In this document: piece by piece, positions 10,848 through 24,313 of the stretch
Layout of the letters: each line of letters begins with the position of its first letter
How positions within the stretch are numbered: position 1 is the stretch's first letter
Assembly (NCBI GenBank): GCA_013396525.1
Contig: VWYX01000084.1
Coordinates: 1,165,522-1,229,521 of the forward strand
Reading direction: 5' to 3'
DNA from: Chaetorhynchus papuensis
Lineage: Eukaryota; Chordata; Aves; Passeriformes; Rhipiduridae
Length of the DNA stretch: 64,000 nucleotides
Position numbers and translations under genes: made by a program
The notes under the pieces: generated by a model
Seen by the model: only the letters and a program-made list of their open reading frames with translations
Databases searched by the model: none
What the model was told of the DNA's origin: nothing

Positions 10848-13800
10848 ATATATAATAAGCTGCAATTGGAAAACTGATTCTTAAATGCTCGTACCACTGT
10901 AAGTGAACTCTTAGCATCTTCTTGGCATTTTTCTTTGGTTTCTAAAAAAATTTTTGATTGTGTGTCAATAAATGTTTGCTGTCTCTGCAAATCAGTTGTC
11001 TTTTTTTTTTTACAAAAATTTTCCTGGGTATAGTGCAAGAAGAAGAAAGGAGTTCTGTCTCTCCAGTGGGAATACACAAGATGGATCTGATACATTAGGT
11101 ATTTCTCTCCTTGAGTCGTCTGGCTGAAAAAGACTTTCAAGAATTTTAGGCACAAGTGAGGTTTTCTCTGTCCTACATGAATACATCAAACAGTGTAGCA
11201 AATCAGTTATGCTCAGCAGGTGGCCTGAGAATAGGAGTTGTGATGCAATTATGAAGATATTTAATTTTTCCCAGCATCTGTGGAAGGAAAATTTTTTCTT
11301 TTTACATCGATTCCAACCGTTTCTGGAGTGTGGTCTTTTGGGATCAAGTGTGGCGAGACTTATAAGAGCTTTAAAATGGGAAACAAGAGAGAACAGTGAT
11401 GAAGACGACTCTAAATTCCATGCCTGACTATAATAGGGGATGTAGAAAATCACGTGCATGAGGATACAGTAAAGGGTACAGGCTTATTTTCAGGGATGGC
11501 TGTGCAAATATATAAAGAATGAGGTTTGATATTAATATGATTAACCATCAGACACACAACACAACAAAGTCAGAGCATAAGAGATCTGAAATAAACAACT
11601 AACAGAATTTGATGGAATAACAAAATGGAGAAACTAGTTAATTTATTGCAATGCATGAGAATAAATACTATAATAATAGAAGAATCTTCACAGCTGGAAT
11701 GTTATGCTAGGGTATAAGTCATTGAAAAAATATTAAAATAAGCTAAAATTATTTTTTATACTAAGAAAAAATATAAGATTTTGCAAAGATGGAAAACCTG
11801 ATGTAACACAGTTAGCCTTGACTAGAATTATTCCGAGAAAAGACTATAAAAGTGATTTTATTGCTTTAACATAAGGATCTGCTGTAGGTGGTCAGGTCAG
11901 GATACAGATAAAGTTCGATTTTAATATTACTAAAGAGACTACTTGAATGTTTTTCCTGTTTAGTTATCCCAGTTTGTATACAAGTTTTCAAGACATTCTT
12001 CACAGAGACAGGGAAGGATAGTGATTGTGGTTATGCCTACATTGACAAATCATCTTCTTCCCATTTTATGGGTGTCTCTCCCAATTATCATTTATATAGC
12101 ACATTTGTTATTAGTTTCTAGGTTTCTTGCAAAGTAAAAACAAATTGTTCCTGCTGAGACAAAAAGCAGGCCAGTAATCTATTCCATTCCCACTAGAATT
12201 TTTATGTATAGGTGATATAAACAAAAAGGCACCAGGTTTAGTTCTTTCTAATTTGAACTGACCTACAGTGATACCCAGTACACCCACACATCTTATAAAA
12301 AAATCTCATATGCAACAACCTTCCTTGTGGATATGCAATGAAATGACCATTCTGCCACAATTCCAGCATTATTTAAGGCATCCTGAACTTAAAACCAAAA
12401 GCCACAAAAACCCCACCAAAACCAACTACCAACCAACTACCAAAACCAACAAAACCCCTCCAAAACCAAGAGCACACACACTAATTAATTAGGTCTCAGA
12501 GCTCACAGGTCAAGTTCTATGCATGGTGTATACAGAAAACACACTCCAAGGAAAAAGCTGACGCTTCAAAGCAGTGACAGTGCCTAAAATCTTAGCTATC
12601 CACTGTGTTGAAATGGATGGAGTTGCTTGAAATATTCATCAGATAAATTTTAAAGAGATTCCTGAAAGGGGAATCTGGAAACCTAGTTTAATGTGTGATT
12701 CCTCTAAATGTGATTCTGCTTCACAAGTGAAGAGTGACAGATTTCAGTCAAGGTTTGATGGAAGAAAATCAGAAGTTGCTGCTTGTTTTGGGCAGTCTCT
12801 AAGACTACTTGCTGCTTTGAGTCCTTTAGGCAAGAAAGATAGAAAAGCATGAATTTGGAGGGGTTGATGTAATCTACTTAATATGGGCAAGACTATGGTG
12901 TTTCCAGGTAGTGTTGGTTCACAAGCAGTGACTCACTGGCTTAAGGAAACTGTAGCTGGAGAAAAAAAAATGAGAATTTGTGTTTAAGACTTACAGGGCT
13001 ATATGGCACCTGCAACTCATTTTGGGATCCTCAGTGTGTCTGCCATTCTGAACACTTTATAAAAAGGGACTGATTTAGATTTCAAAAAGGAAAAAAGATA
13101 GGAAATTAATATGAAAGGATTCTGTAGCTACAGAAATAAAGAAGAAAAAACAGGCATCTATCAGTTTTTCACTGAGGATAAGGCAACATATTATTAATTG
13201 TATTCTTTCTCTCAGATTTTATCCAGAGCATAGCGGAATATAAGTGGAACTGTGTGAAAGTTAATGAGAATGCATATGTGGAAATAGATCAAAGAATTTA
13301 GTGAACTTAAAATGGAAGGTTGATATAAGAATAAAGATGCTAGAAGTGGATCCCACGATAAAGGCTTAAAATATTTAGCCAACTAAAATTAAGACTGACT
13401 GAAAATATACTTGTCCTTAAATACTCAAGAACTTGAATAGTAGGGAGGGAGGATTGCTATTCAAATTCAAGGACGAAGTTGTCACAACAACAAATGGATT
13501 TAAGTTGACAGTTAGTAATGTTGACCAGAAGTAAGAAGGAGATTTATGATTTTAAAAGAGAAGAGCAACCCTACACTCAACAGCACAGGAAAAACCACAG
13601 CTAACATGAATTTAATTACCCTATGAAACAGACTTAAGATTATATGAAATAATTGTGTTTACACACTAAGCTCTATTTTAGATGGTTCCTTTCCAATATT
13701 TGTACTATATTCCTTAAAAAAAAAAAGATATTTGAATATATATGTTGGTTTCAAATCACACTTATAAAATATCTGGATTGCTTCGATTTTTTTTTTCCTG

Positions 13801-14284
13801 TCAATCACTTTTTTACCTTACTTTAGATAGAATTTAACTGATTTCATGTTTTTCAAGGTAGGTTTACTGCTTAGCTTAAAAGAAGGTTTTATTGTATTTG
13901 AGCTAACGTCTTTGTCATCTTAAAAGCAGGTACTATATGAATAATAAATGTAAGTTCTCATTAGTTATGTGCAAATGAAGCAAATGTACTTGCTATACTG
14001 GTCTGATTATCTGTAAATTTATAAGAATACTTGCACCAGCATTCATAAAAAATAAAAATTTGCCTAAAGATATGTTTAAGGCAACACTGGCAGCAGGAAT
14101 TCACCTCAATATTTATACTGGAATTTAAAAAACACTCTGCACTCAGAAGACATCTTTTGTTTTCCCTACAAAATTAAGACACCGATTTTCTTGTAACTAG
14201 AGTGTTTGGATATGCACACCTATAGCTTTTGTTCATTGAGATGTGTTATCTATGTGACAGTCACAATGTCAGTATGCACAGATT
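10848..14284. other. Gene-free AT-rich sequence
   Basis: Mostly featureless. Two opposing open frames overlap at 11010-11459 (149 codons on minus, about 100 on plus at 11127-11427), but neither resembles a protein I know. An A/C-rich tract lies at 12391-12484. Confidence 0.5.
12391..12484. repeat. A/C-rich strand-asymmetric tract
   Basis: About 95 bp almost free of G and T on the plus strand, made of AAAACC, ACCAACTACC and AAAACCCC blocks with an internal near-repeat of CCAACTACC. The minus strand is correspondingly G/T-rich with many GG pairs. Confidence 0.75.
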
Positions 14285-14880
14285 AGTGCTGTTGGAAATC
14301 ATCTCTATTAGCGTTGTCCTTCCTCGTGCTCCCCTCCTTGAATGTCAGCCATAAAGACAGGGCATAGCTCATCCCTTCTTTTCAGTTCCTCTTAAAACCT
14401 GCAGCAGATTAGGTAAGACTTTGAGAGAATGAGAGATAGAAGAGAGCACTGTAAATATCTTTGAAGTAATTGTCTATATGTTCACTCACACTGTGGGTGA
14501 CTGAGAAGAGGAGCAGCTAACAATTACCTGGAGGAGGACCCTTGGAGTTCTTAATTAAACAAAGATTGAAGGATAACTCCCAAAGGCAGCATGATCGCTG
14601 GATGCTTCAGCAAGTGCATAATGTTTAGTATAAGTATGAACAGAGCTCCAGGTGGCCTCTCTGCAAATGCCAAGTGTGCAGTGTTCCACAGAGAAGGCAC
14701 TGCCACTGTTTAAAATGGCCAAATGAGCCCTTGCAAGAAGGGAGGTTCTCTGCCAGCCGTTTGATAGCATTCGTTTGCACGCTATCATAACCAGGATGGT
14801 AACTTCTGTGAGGACACTGACACCCCCTGAGGTCTTTCAGCCTTTACGCAAGGACATTGAGAAATCCCCTGAAAGAGGTT
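14285..14880 (-). pseudogene. Tyrosine-recombinase (DIRS-like retroelement) C-terminal relic
   Basis: On the minus strand the open stretch from 14788 to 14555 ends with CREATWSSVHTYTKHYAL followed by a stop. The pattern A-[TS]-W-[SA]-S-x-H-T-[FY]-x-[KR]-H-Y is what I recognise at the C-terminus of DIRS-type tyrosine recombinases, the final Y being the nucleophile. Upstream, ARAH followed by LAI occupies the place of the conserved RAHSTR box, so the catalytic arginine is apparently lost. Further upstream (to about 14880) fragments in the same frame continue the resemblance weakly. Beyond the stop, TCACCCACAGTGTGAGTGAACATATAGACAATTACT (plus-strand 14465-14500 in complement) resembles the 3' untranslated end of such elements in other sauropsids. 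A non-functional, degraded copy. The family call is from memory and needs a translated search. Confidence 0.5.
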
Positions 14881-17800
14881 TTCCAGTGCAAAAGGACAAT
14901 GAGGATTTATACCCTAGTGTGTAAAGAGTCATATTTACTGAGAAATCATGAGACTCAGGAGAGGCATGGCAGTCAGAAAACTCCTCTGGTAAACCTTGAA
15001 AAGCCTGTTAAATGTTGCTTTTTCCTTATGGAAATGACACAAGGAGAATTAGACTTAAGACCCTGCATCTGATCTAAGCTTTCCTGTAGAAATCATAGCT
15101 ACTGAAAATTCTTTTGATAGATAAATGAGAAGATATCATAACATTTAAGGTTAGAAGAGCCTGCATTTTGAACTGAAAGACCCTATTCATATCACACTGT
15201 AAAGCAGATCTTTAACTGTAGGTAAAGACTAGTAGACCCTTCAAAAATTTCTCCTGGGGAGTGAGAATGCTGATTAATATTTTACCTGAGGACATAAAGC
15301 CACAATGACTGCTAAATTGGCTGTAACAGAAGAAAATCACAGGCTTCACATCTTTAGTTTTGAACTGGAAATTTCACTGAGGCTGGGAAACATGACTTAT
15401 GACAGTACCAGTATACAAATGCAACTATTTAATGTGTCAGGCAAATGCACTAAAATCTTTTCTACTGTCTATGAGTGTTCTCTAGAGAACAAATATGCTC
15501 TAAGTCAAAGTCATCTAGTAGTTTACTCTGAGACAAACTAAATTTCATTTTTCTCATGAGAAAAAGGTCTTGAGAAGGACAAAGCTAGGGTGACGGAGAG
15601 GGGGTATCTTAAATACAACAAAAAAAGGATGGCAGAATCCTTGCCTATGATAGCCATAACTCAGTTACCAGAAATTAGAAATTGGGATATTTAATATAAA
15701 TTTGACACCTAGTCCCTTGAAAGAAGCTGGGATGAGAAATTTGATAGTCACTCTAAGGCAGGCAACAATCATGCACTTCATCATACCATTAAAATATTGT
15801 CATAATTCCATCAGGCTTGTTTCCAAGATGATTTATGCAAAGACAGGCCTGTACATAGACCAGGGCCTACCTGGAAAAGAATTAGTGTGTAAAATAAATA
15901 GTGTCTGTGTGGACATACATATGGACTTGAATCAAGACTGAGGGAAATTTAAAGACTTTAAGATGTCCATCAAATATTTGTGGGAAGTAGTTCATGTCAG
16001 CATATACACTGAACATGAGTCTTGCCGTTGGAACTGCAATTCCTCAGAGATATCTGTGGCCAAAACCATGTGCTTTCTCAGGACAGTTTCACCGTTATGG
16101 ACCTAGATGTGATATCCAAAGCAGCATCATCCTACATACAATTTTCTCAACTAGGATATTTATATTATATATGTTATATATATAATTATCTATATTTTCT
16201 AGGTGTTCTGCATGGGAAAAAATTCATACATTAAGTTCTTCCAGATTACAACACATAATCCTGGTTTCTGAATTATCATTTGTGAATTAGAACAAGGTCA
16301 AGGCCTAACAGCTAACTTATTTCCCTTTTGGATGATGTGCTTCTCTCTTTTAATAACTATAATCAGAAGCAGATATCATGCCATCTTTCTCTTGCTAAAC
16401 AGTGGAACAGGAAACACAATAATAAATTTATTTTTATTTCTTTCTGGAGAATTGAATGGTTTCAATGTCTGCACTTTGGACGAGTCTACATTTCAGATCA
16501 ACAGCATGCTTTCAGTAAAAATTTCTGAATTTTTGTGACAACGTCCAGGACTGGACAATGAGACATGCACTGTAGCAACACTGATCATAAAACAGAAAAA
16601 TACTAGCTTAATACAGGTTGAATAGAAAATACTCCTTTAGGAAAAAAAAAAAAAGGGCAGTAAGAATAACGAATATTTTTTAAAAATCATGGATTTTTTT
16701 GTGAAGGCAAAAGACATTTGTTTACTGCTACTGAGTGTATGACAGCAAGGAAGTGCAGTTATATTGACTCACTACAGCAAGCAGCGACAGTAGAACTACT
16801 CTTTTAATAGCTGCTATGCTGCAGTGCACTATGAAGGCAACAGCAGCTGGTTCTGAATGACTGTTCATTAAAAGTATATACACAAGCACCCATTTTCACC
16901 CAATCTGTGCAGCTGAGTGGAGAAGAACTGATACATCCCCCAACAGCTGATATATACCTCTATTTTCCCCATAAACTGCCCATGCTATCCCCATCTCCGA
17001 TCATTTACAATTGCAAGAGGAAAGTTATAAATTTTTGAAATATTAACTCTACCACTGGAAAAACAGCTGTAGCATGCTGGTCTTGGGACAGAAATAAAAC
17101 AATAACCTGCAATCACCACAAAATATCCAACAGGTTTTGGTCGCACTGCTGGCATTAAGCAAATCTAGGCTGAATATATATTCTTACTACTTCTACTGAC
17201 AATAGATATTGACTTTAACTAATTAAAAATATTTTCATGATTCTTCTAATTTGTATACTATCTGCACTGTCCAAAATGTCATCCTGTAAATTCTCAGAGA
17301 ATTCAGGAAGTTACTAGCAAACCAAGTAACAGACAAACATGAAACATTTCAACTTCAGATTTTCATGCATCAATAGAAATAAAAAACCTTTTCATCTCTC
17401 CACAACGTAATGGCATACTGTGAGTAGCCCAAAGTGAGCAGAAAATGTCAACTGAAGAATCTTTTACTAAATAGCTAAAGCCACTTTATCTGGCCAGGAA
17501 ATTGCAGAGGGTCTTTTGTGAGGTAAGGCATGATCCACAGCTTCAGACAAACAAGAAACAGGAACTTGTACAGAAATATTTATTTCTGTGTTAATTTCCT
17601 GGTTTTATTTTAGGGAAGCTATGATGAAGACTGAGAGCTCTATGACAAATAAAAATATCATGGATGAAAGTGTTTGATATAGAGTTTCAGAGTTGAGTCA
17701 GAATTCACTTTTTTGATTCAACATGCCAAATAAATGCAATGTAAAACAAAATACTGCATTTGCTAAAATAAATATTCATTAAAATGAATATAACTATAGA

Positions 17801-20800
17801 TAGCTACAGTGCTTAGAGAAATAAATAGAGCTCAAACTGAAATAAATGTAACACATTGAAAAAAGCATGCAACTTTTACAGAACATGATAAAATGAAAAC
17901 TGCACCATTTAAAACTGATTGACAGGTAATGAACTATAAAATCTATATTGAAATGGAAATGACAGAGAAAGAATAGCACACGGCATGAATGCAATAGTCA
18001 TAGAGCTGAAAGATAGGAAAATTTCTGAGACAGAAGCTCACTGAAATTAAGCAAATTAAAGAATGATGAAAAATCTTTGTGTTCTGATTGAATTAACCAG
18101 TTGCTGAGAGAGAGAACAGCACTGTAATTTAACATGACTTTTAAATGGATTCTCGTGCTTCTAACAAACTTCCTCTACAGTTGAAAATGAGACACCAATA
18201 AAACACAAAATGCATTCCTTCACATCCAGCCTTTCCTTGATTGTAACAACATATCGTAATCATGTTATCAGTTTATTATCCAAGTATCAACATGGCAAGT
18301 GCTTAATAAAGCAAACATCAGTTTATTCTGAACTTTCTATCCAGGACTAATTTGCTTTGCACCTCTTTTGAATTTGTTTCAAAGTGAATCTCCCAATCTA
18401 TTTGATAAGCAAAATTCAGATAGCAATATTCAGTTGCAACATTTTCCGGGACTTGGATTTACCTACTAAAATGGTTTTTAGTTTCTTTTTCCCTAAGGGT
18501 TCCTCTGGTTCTTTTCCTGCACAGAACATCACCTTTCAATGGACTGCAATCCAAAACTCACAGCCTCTAGCTAATCTGCAGAATATATCACTTTGAAAAT
18601 GTTTTCCAATAAACACTATGGTAAGAACTCATTAAAATCATGATAAATTTTGTTACTTAAAAGTTATCTGTACTCAGCTAAAAGTCTGAAGATTTCTGTT
18701 CCAAACCATTCATTTTATTAAAACTGTCTGCATTAAATCAAACAAGGAGCCAATTTTTTGTTTGTTTGTTGTTTTTTTCAGTGTTTTTCCATCTAAGCAG
18801 GAAAAATATCAACTTGGGAAAAGACCTATCATCAGGAAACCAAGGAATATATTTCCAAATGGATTGGTTCTTTAGGGGTGTTCTCAAAACATCCTATCTG
18901 CACACAAGTTGATTTTTATATGAGGCATTCTACATCCTAATATGCTACCTCTAGAGACAGTCAATAAGCAAATAGGAATTTTCTTGAAGTTTTAGCTACA
19001 ATTGAAAGAATATGAAATATGATAATCTAGTTATTATATTAGAGGATTTTGATGTCAAGATTTTGGTAACTTCAGTCAGACGTTATTAGCCAAAAAGTTC
19101 TATTAGGTTGGATGTTCATAATCTTTCTACTGGTAGGTCATTAAATTTTGCCTTGCATTGTGTTTGTTTAAACAGGTTTTCAAAATGTAATTTGTTCTTG
19201 CTTAGAAGTCATCGATAGATATCCATTGTATTTTTAGGGATGTACTATACAATTCCAGGCTTTCTCTCTCTTCAAAAACATGCTCGAAGGTTTATCTCTT
19301 CAGTTTATCATAAATTAATAGAGAAACGTAGGTTCTCTATATCCTCTTAGCATAGTTTAAAAATCTCACCCAGATAGGTTCACCGACAATTTCAACTTAT
19401 CAATCATCAAGATAGTTTTTTAAAGTATATCCCTGGTGAATCTTTGCATCTTATATCTTGCTACTTCTGTTAAGTGGTTTTAATGTTCTGTTCTTCAACT
19501 TCATGAAGAAGTAATGTTTAAAAACCAAAGACCATGATACTCCTTCAACAAGCACTCCAGATAATGTGTGAGGATCACAGATTTCCAATTTTTCTGGCCC
19601 TTTCCCACCTGCATGGTATGTGGGTAGCATGAAAAGGAGCTAACTACCCTCATTATAAAGCTCCTTTTCTATATTTTTGAAATCCTGAAATTGTGGAATC
19701 ACCTGGCTACAATTCATCTCTGAATCAGATGTCACAGTATTTTCTTTATTTCCTGTATGATTGAATTTTATATTTATTTGTCATGAAACACTCCATATTA
19801 TTACATTTTATGTCATGCTCAGAGCATTTCCCCATTTCCATTCATCCTGCACACATTTAATACTTTTAATGCTCAGCTTATGATAATTTTTCTTCAAGTT
19901 TAAAGTTTAAACTAATCTCTACTGTGTTTAAATTATTTCAGATAAGTAGCTATTTTCAATAATACATACTTCAAATGAGAAAAAAAAGTACATTTTCTTT
20001 GTAATGTCTGTTTCAGTGTTAGTGATACTAATTTTTCTTTGAAGAATTTTACCATTTTTCAATTCAGATTATCAAGAGGGAAGTACATTTTCTTGAAGAA
20101 TAGGACATGACTGCAAGAATGTTGAGAAAGAGTAAAATCCATCTTTTTGTCACTATGCAAAGGATTATTTTTAACTACCTATGGTTTTTTTTTCTAGTCA
20201 GTAATAGCCTCCAAATACACACGTTAAATAGACCACTGAATAAGGAGGAATGAAATGGAACAGATCTATTTAAAAAAGGCATAGTGAAGTATGTTCGCTG
20301 CTCTAGTGCACTGAAAAGAATTTAGTTTGAATTAGTTTTACTACACTGTTGTATTGGAATACTAAACACAAGATTGTAGGTAATTTACAAAAGTAACTGA
20401 ATAACACACTGAGAAAAACTGCAGATCTATATTGACAGATCTCAATCTTCAAAACACACCTCAGAATAATAAATAACAGGAACTTCAGCTACTAAAAAAT
20501 CCAGATAGAGACATTCCATCAATTACTGAAGAAATAAAATGGTTTGTATCACTATGCAAAATGTAAATCCCTGAAGTTACTGTCTAGAAAAAACTTCATG
20601 GAACTAAGAATACTGTCAAGGAATGTCAAAATTTGGTATAGCAAAAATGTTTCTTTGGTGATAAAGCAGTCTGTAAAATGGTTTTGTCCAGGAGTAGTTA
20701 CCTTTGTCAAGGACGAAATTCAGAATGTATCTGGTTAGTAAGGGAAATTTATAACACATAATTCAAGGAAATCTGAAATATTTAAAATACTTCTAAAGGA

Positions 20801-21088
20801 AAAAGAAAGATATTAAAGAACACACATAACCACACAGCTAAACTACATTTTGATTTAGTACTCATCAATGGCAAGCTGAAATTCATCCTGAAGGAGTCAC
20901 AATAAGAACAGTACACTACCTAAATATCAAGCTATAAAAATTTCAGAAAAAGAAAAGAAGTCGAATTGATACATGTATGATCAATACAAAAGATATTACG
21001 AAAGACATTTTGCACACACTAAATTGGAGCTAGAGTTTTATGATGCGGCACTGAACTAAGATATGTTATATGGAAATCGGTATGGGGG
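14881..21088. other. Gene-free AT-rich sequence
   Basis: No exon, RNA gene or transposon recognised. Short open frames (for example 15305-15541, 16328-16538) look random. AT-rich sequence at 16150-16195 and short homopolymer runs are the only repeats. Confidence 0.5.
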
Positions 21089-21158
21089 TTTTTTTGGTTT
21101 GTTTTTTGGTTTTTTATTTTTTTTTTGCAAGCTTTTAAAAAAGAAAAGAAAAAAAAAC
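21089..21158. repeat. T-rich tract facing an A-rich tract
   Basis: T-runs with interspersed G (21089-21126) are followed after 10 bases by AAAAAAGAAAAGAAAAAAAAA (21137-21158). The two can pair imperfectly as a hairpin. Low complexity with no retroposed body between them. Confidence 0.75.
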
Positions 21159-23145
21159 AGGTCTTTCTTATTCATTCATCTTAACTTTAACAAAGAAACT
21201 CAAGATACAATGTTAAGATGGCACCTAAAATGCCAATTATTTGGGCTTTTCAATCAGTAACTGACAAAGATTTTGCTAAAGGAAGAAAGAAAGAAAGAAG
21301 ATGAACTTCAGACATTATTATAGGGGTAATGGAACGGTAAAAAAAGAAGCCCTGATTTCCTATTGTTACAGCATCAGTCATTAACTGCTAGAAAATTACC
21401 TAAAGAGCATCACATAGAGAGCATGAGATGCAGAAGATGTAGAGAAATAGTGCTTTATATATTCTAATTTTGCATGATTTATAAAAAATGGCCTCTGGGA
21501 TTAATATTTCCTCTCAGTTAATGACTTTGGGGCAAACTCCTCTGGATTGTCATTAATTGTCAAGAAATGCTGACCTCAGAGGTCATTCTTATGGAAGTGC
21601 TGCATAATGCATATAATAGTTATGTAAATGCTGAATATCACTGCAATAAATATTCAAATGAGGTGCTTACAGAAAGCTTACAGGTTATTCTTGAGCAAAT
21701 GCTTTGGCTGGGTGTGGAAAGTGGGCAAAAGGAGGGTGTGTGAACACTTACAATCAATGGCAACGAAGCCTAAGTGTTTTTATTCTCTGATAAAATGTAT
21801 CTGGTATTAAGGTTTGGTACTAGCAAAGATAAGGGATACTGAGACTGTAGGATGAACTCCAGTTTGGAGCTCTGCCCTTTATGGTATTTGGCTATAGTTG
21901 GAGGAATTTCGCATTGCACTGCAAAATAAATAGGATCCACTGCCAAATATTCTCAATGTGTCACAGAGGCACGTGCTCAGAATCAGGGCATTCTATCCTG
22001 CTGATCCTCCTCAGATTTGGATAGCTAGCTCAGTCCCCTCCCTTAGGAGAACAACCATTACTGTCTCTAGTGAAAGCTATGCATCTCCAAAGAGTATCCC
22101 TGAATTTTAAGCTCTGAGCCTCCTTGAGTTTGCCAGTCAGACATGTTTATGGAGGAGGAAGTTTCCCTCATGAATTTAGACAGCAGGAAAAGAGGTTGCT
22201 ATCAAGCGCATCTACTCTGAATTCAGAGCACTGGATTCTGTACTGTGGATAACTATCACTATTTTTAGAGGGCAGCTGTCACTCTTTTTGAAATGATGCT
22301 GTCCACAGTGTCCACCTTTTACATAATAATAGCCACTAAAAATAGAGAACACATGTAGGAAATCAGTGTTCATGGATCATTTCCTTCCTAAATATGAGAG
22401 GAATTCAACTTACTTTACCCTCTTCCCAAGTATCTTATCTTCTAGATTATAGCATAGACAGGACTACATTCACTGTCCACAATTCTTATGGATGTAGGAC
22501 ACCTGCATAGGCAAAACCCCCAAGAAGCAAATCCCCAGAAATCAAATATTTAACCAACACTTCAAGCTTTTAGGTAGAACATGATTCATGGAAAGAAATG
22601 TTTGCTTATCTGATCCATAACCCAGGTTCTGTTTTGATTTCTATGTCGGATCAAACACTAAATAAAAAAGCAACCGCTTGGAAAGATCTCCCTATCCCAA
22701 ATCCTACATTATTTAGATGCTGCTTCTGTGAAGAAAAACATTGGCCCTCTCTAAGATGTTGGGTGTCTGCTCACCATTTATCTGAAATACAATGAGTTTA
22801 AAGCAAAAAACAATACTCCTAACTTCTTACATTGATTCACTTCTGTAAAACACTAGGCGATACTAATGCCACAATAGGGTCGCTGCATAGGATAATTAGA
22901 AAACTACTGAATATCCAGTCCTTCAGAATTTAGGTGGAAATACTCAAGTCACTAAATTACTTTGATATAGGCACCACAAACCCATTTTATGCATCAAAAA
23001 GCCCACTTTGGTTAAGAATTCTCTTGTTAAATTTCTAAAAGCAACAATGACAGTAGACATCACTGTTAACAATACAGCTTCTAGTCCGTGGTATTGTATA
23101 GTCACAGCTAGGTTAGAATAGAAATGCTGAAGGATAATGGTATTT
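21159..23145. other. Gene-free sequence, somewhat GC-richer at 21840-22330
   Basis: No recognisable gene. A (GAAA)n run sits near 21280-21298. The 21840-22330 part is less AT-rich than the surroundings but matches nothing I know. Confidence 0.45.
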
Positions 23146-23174
23146 TGTGTGTGTGTGTATATATATATATATAT
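23146..23174. repeat. (GT)n(AT)n compound microsatellite
   Basis: TGTGTGTGTGTGT followed directly by about eight AT dinucleotides. Likely polymorphic. Confidence 0.9.
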
Positions 23175-23922
23175 GTATTGTATGTCTATTAATAACAATG
23201 CATTGAACTGATAATAAGAATTGATGAATTTACAAAAAGGATTGACCACTCATAAGTAGTGTCATAAGTAAACGAACTTCATTTATAATTATGAAGCGAT
23301 CTGGCTTATTAGGCCTCTAAATCTTCCCATCCCAGTGATCTTTGATTTCATAACTGATACTTACATATGTTGCTGCTTTACAAAGATTTATACAAGAAAT
23401 TATGCATATGAAAGCAGAATAGAAATAAAATTTAGAGATACTTAACTGTGGGGTGGCCAACACAAAAGATGCTGCATTTACAAAAGATTGCCAGAAAGTA
23501 ACTCAGAGATGACAGTATAATTAAAATAATTGTTTGAAATGCCTCTAAGAACGTATCTGGCATGAACAATTACAATCAGACATCATACCTTCAAAATAAA
23601 CGATAGAGAAAAATGGGTGATTTTGATTATCACTAAGACACATTTTTTTGTTGTTGTTGTGTTATCTTCTAAAGAGATTTAATTTTGTGTCATATTTTCA
23701 GACAAAAATCCAAACTGACTGATGTATACGCCACCATCTGAGCTTTGACAGGAAGCAGGAACTGCCTTAATCCAAGGCTAGTGTCTGGGATATAACTGAA
23801 TGTTTTGGAGTAGAGTACACAGACTGCATACCAAACTGTCTCTAAATAAAAATGAAAAAGATGTAATTAAACAGTATATTGTGTTTAATACATAGCACAG
23901 ACATACATTCTCACAGCAAGCA

Positions 23923-23950
23923 TGTGTGTATATATATATATATACACACA
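23923..23950. repeat. Perfect 28-bp palindromic microsatellite (TG)n(TA)n(CA)n
   Basis: TGTGTGTATATATA is followed directly by its exact reverse complement, with no spacer. It can extrude as a cruciform. It probably arose from mutations across a dinucleotide array. Confidence 0.9.
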
Positions 23951-24259
23951 CACCAGGCATTCAAAACTAGAGATTTTTTCCAGTTTTAAGCCTTTTTTCT
24001 TGCATTTCATAGAGCTATGGAGGGCAGAACATACATGTGCTCTCTCAGATTTGACTCAGCCAGAGAGCTGCTGTGTGGCCACATACTTTCAGGATTCTGT
24101 GAAAACAAAAAGAAGAGTAGAATATTTTCTGTATTGATAAACAGACTGAAAGACCTAGAGATAGTAGGGAAATCTTCCTGCACTCAAGTGATATACACAT
24201 TACAACTGTAACCCCACAATATTTATGATTTGCTGAATATAGATCGCAAAGACTCTCAT

Positions 24260-24313
24260 TTGAAAAAAAAAAGCAACAACAACAACAACCAACCAAACAA
24301 ACAAAAAAAACCC
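24260..24313. repeat. A/C-rich simple repeat (AAC)n(AACC)n(AAAC)n
   Basis: A-run followed by AAC, CAAC and AAAC units ending in an A-run and CCC. Simple repeat. Confidence 0.85.

Noticed and set aside
15305..15541. Possible exon (78-codon plus-strand frame)
   Set aside because: No recognisable domain, no supporting splice context and no neighbouring exon-like frame.
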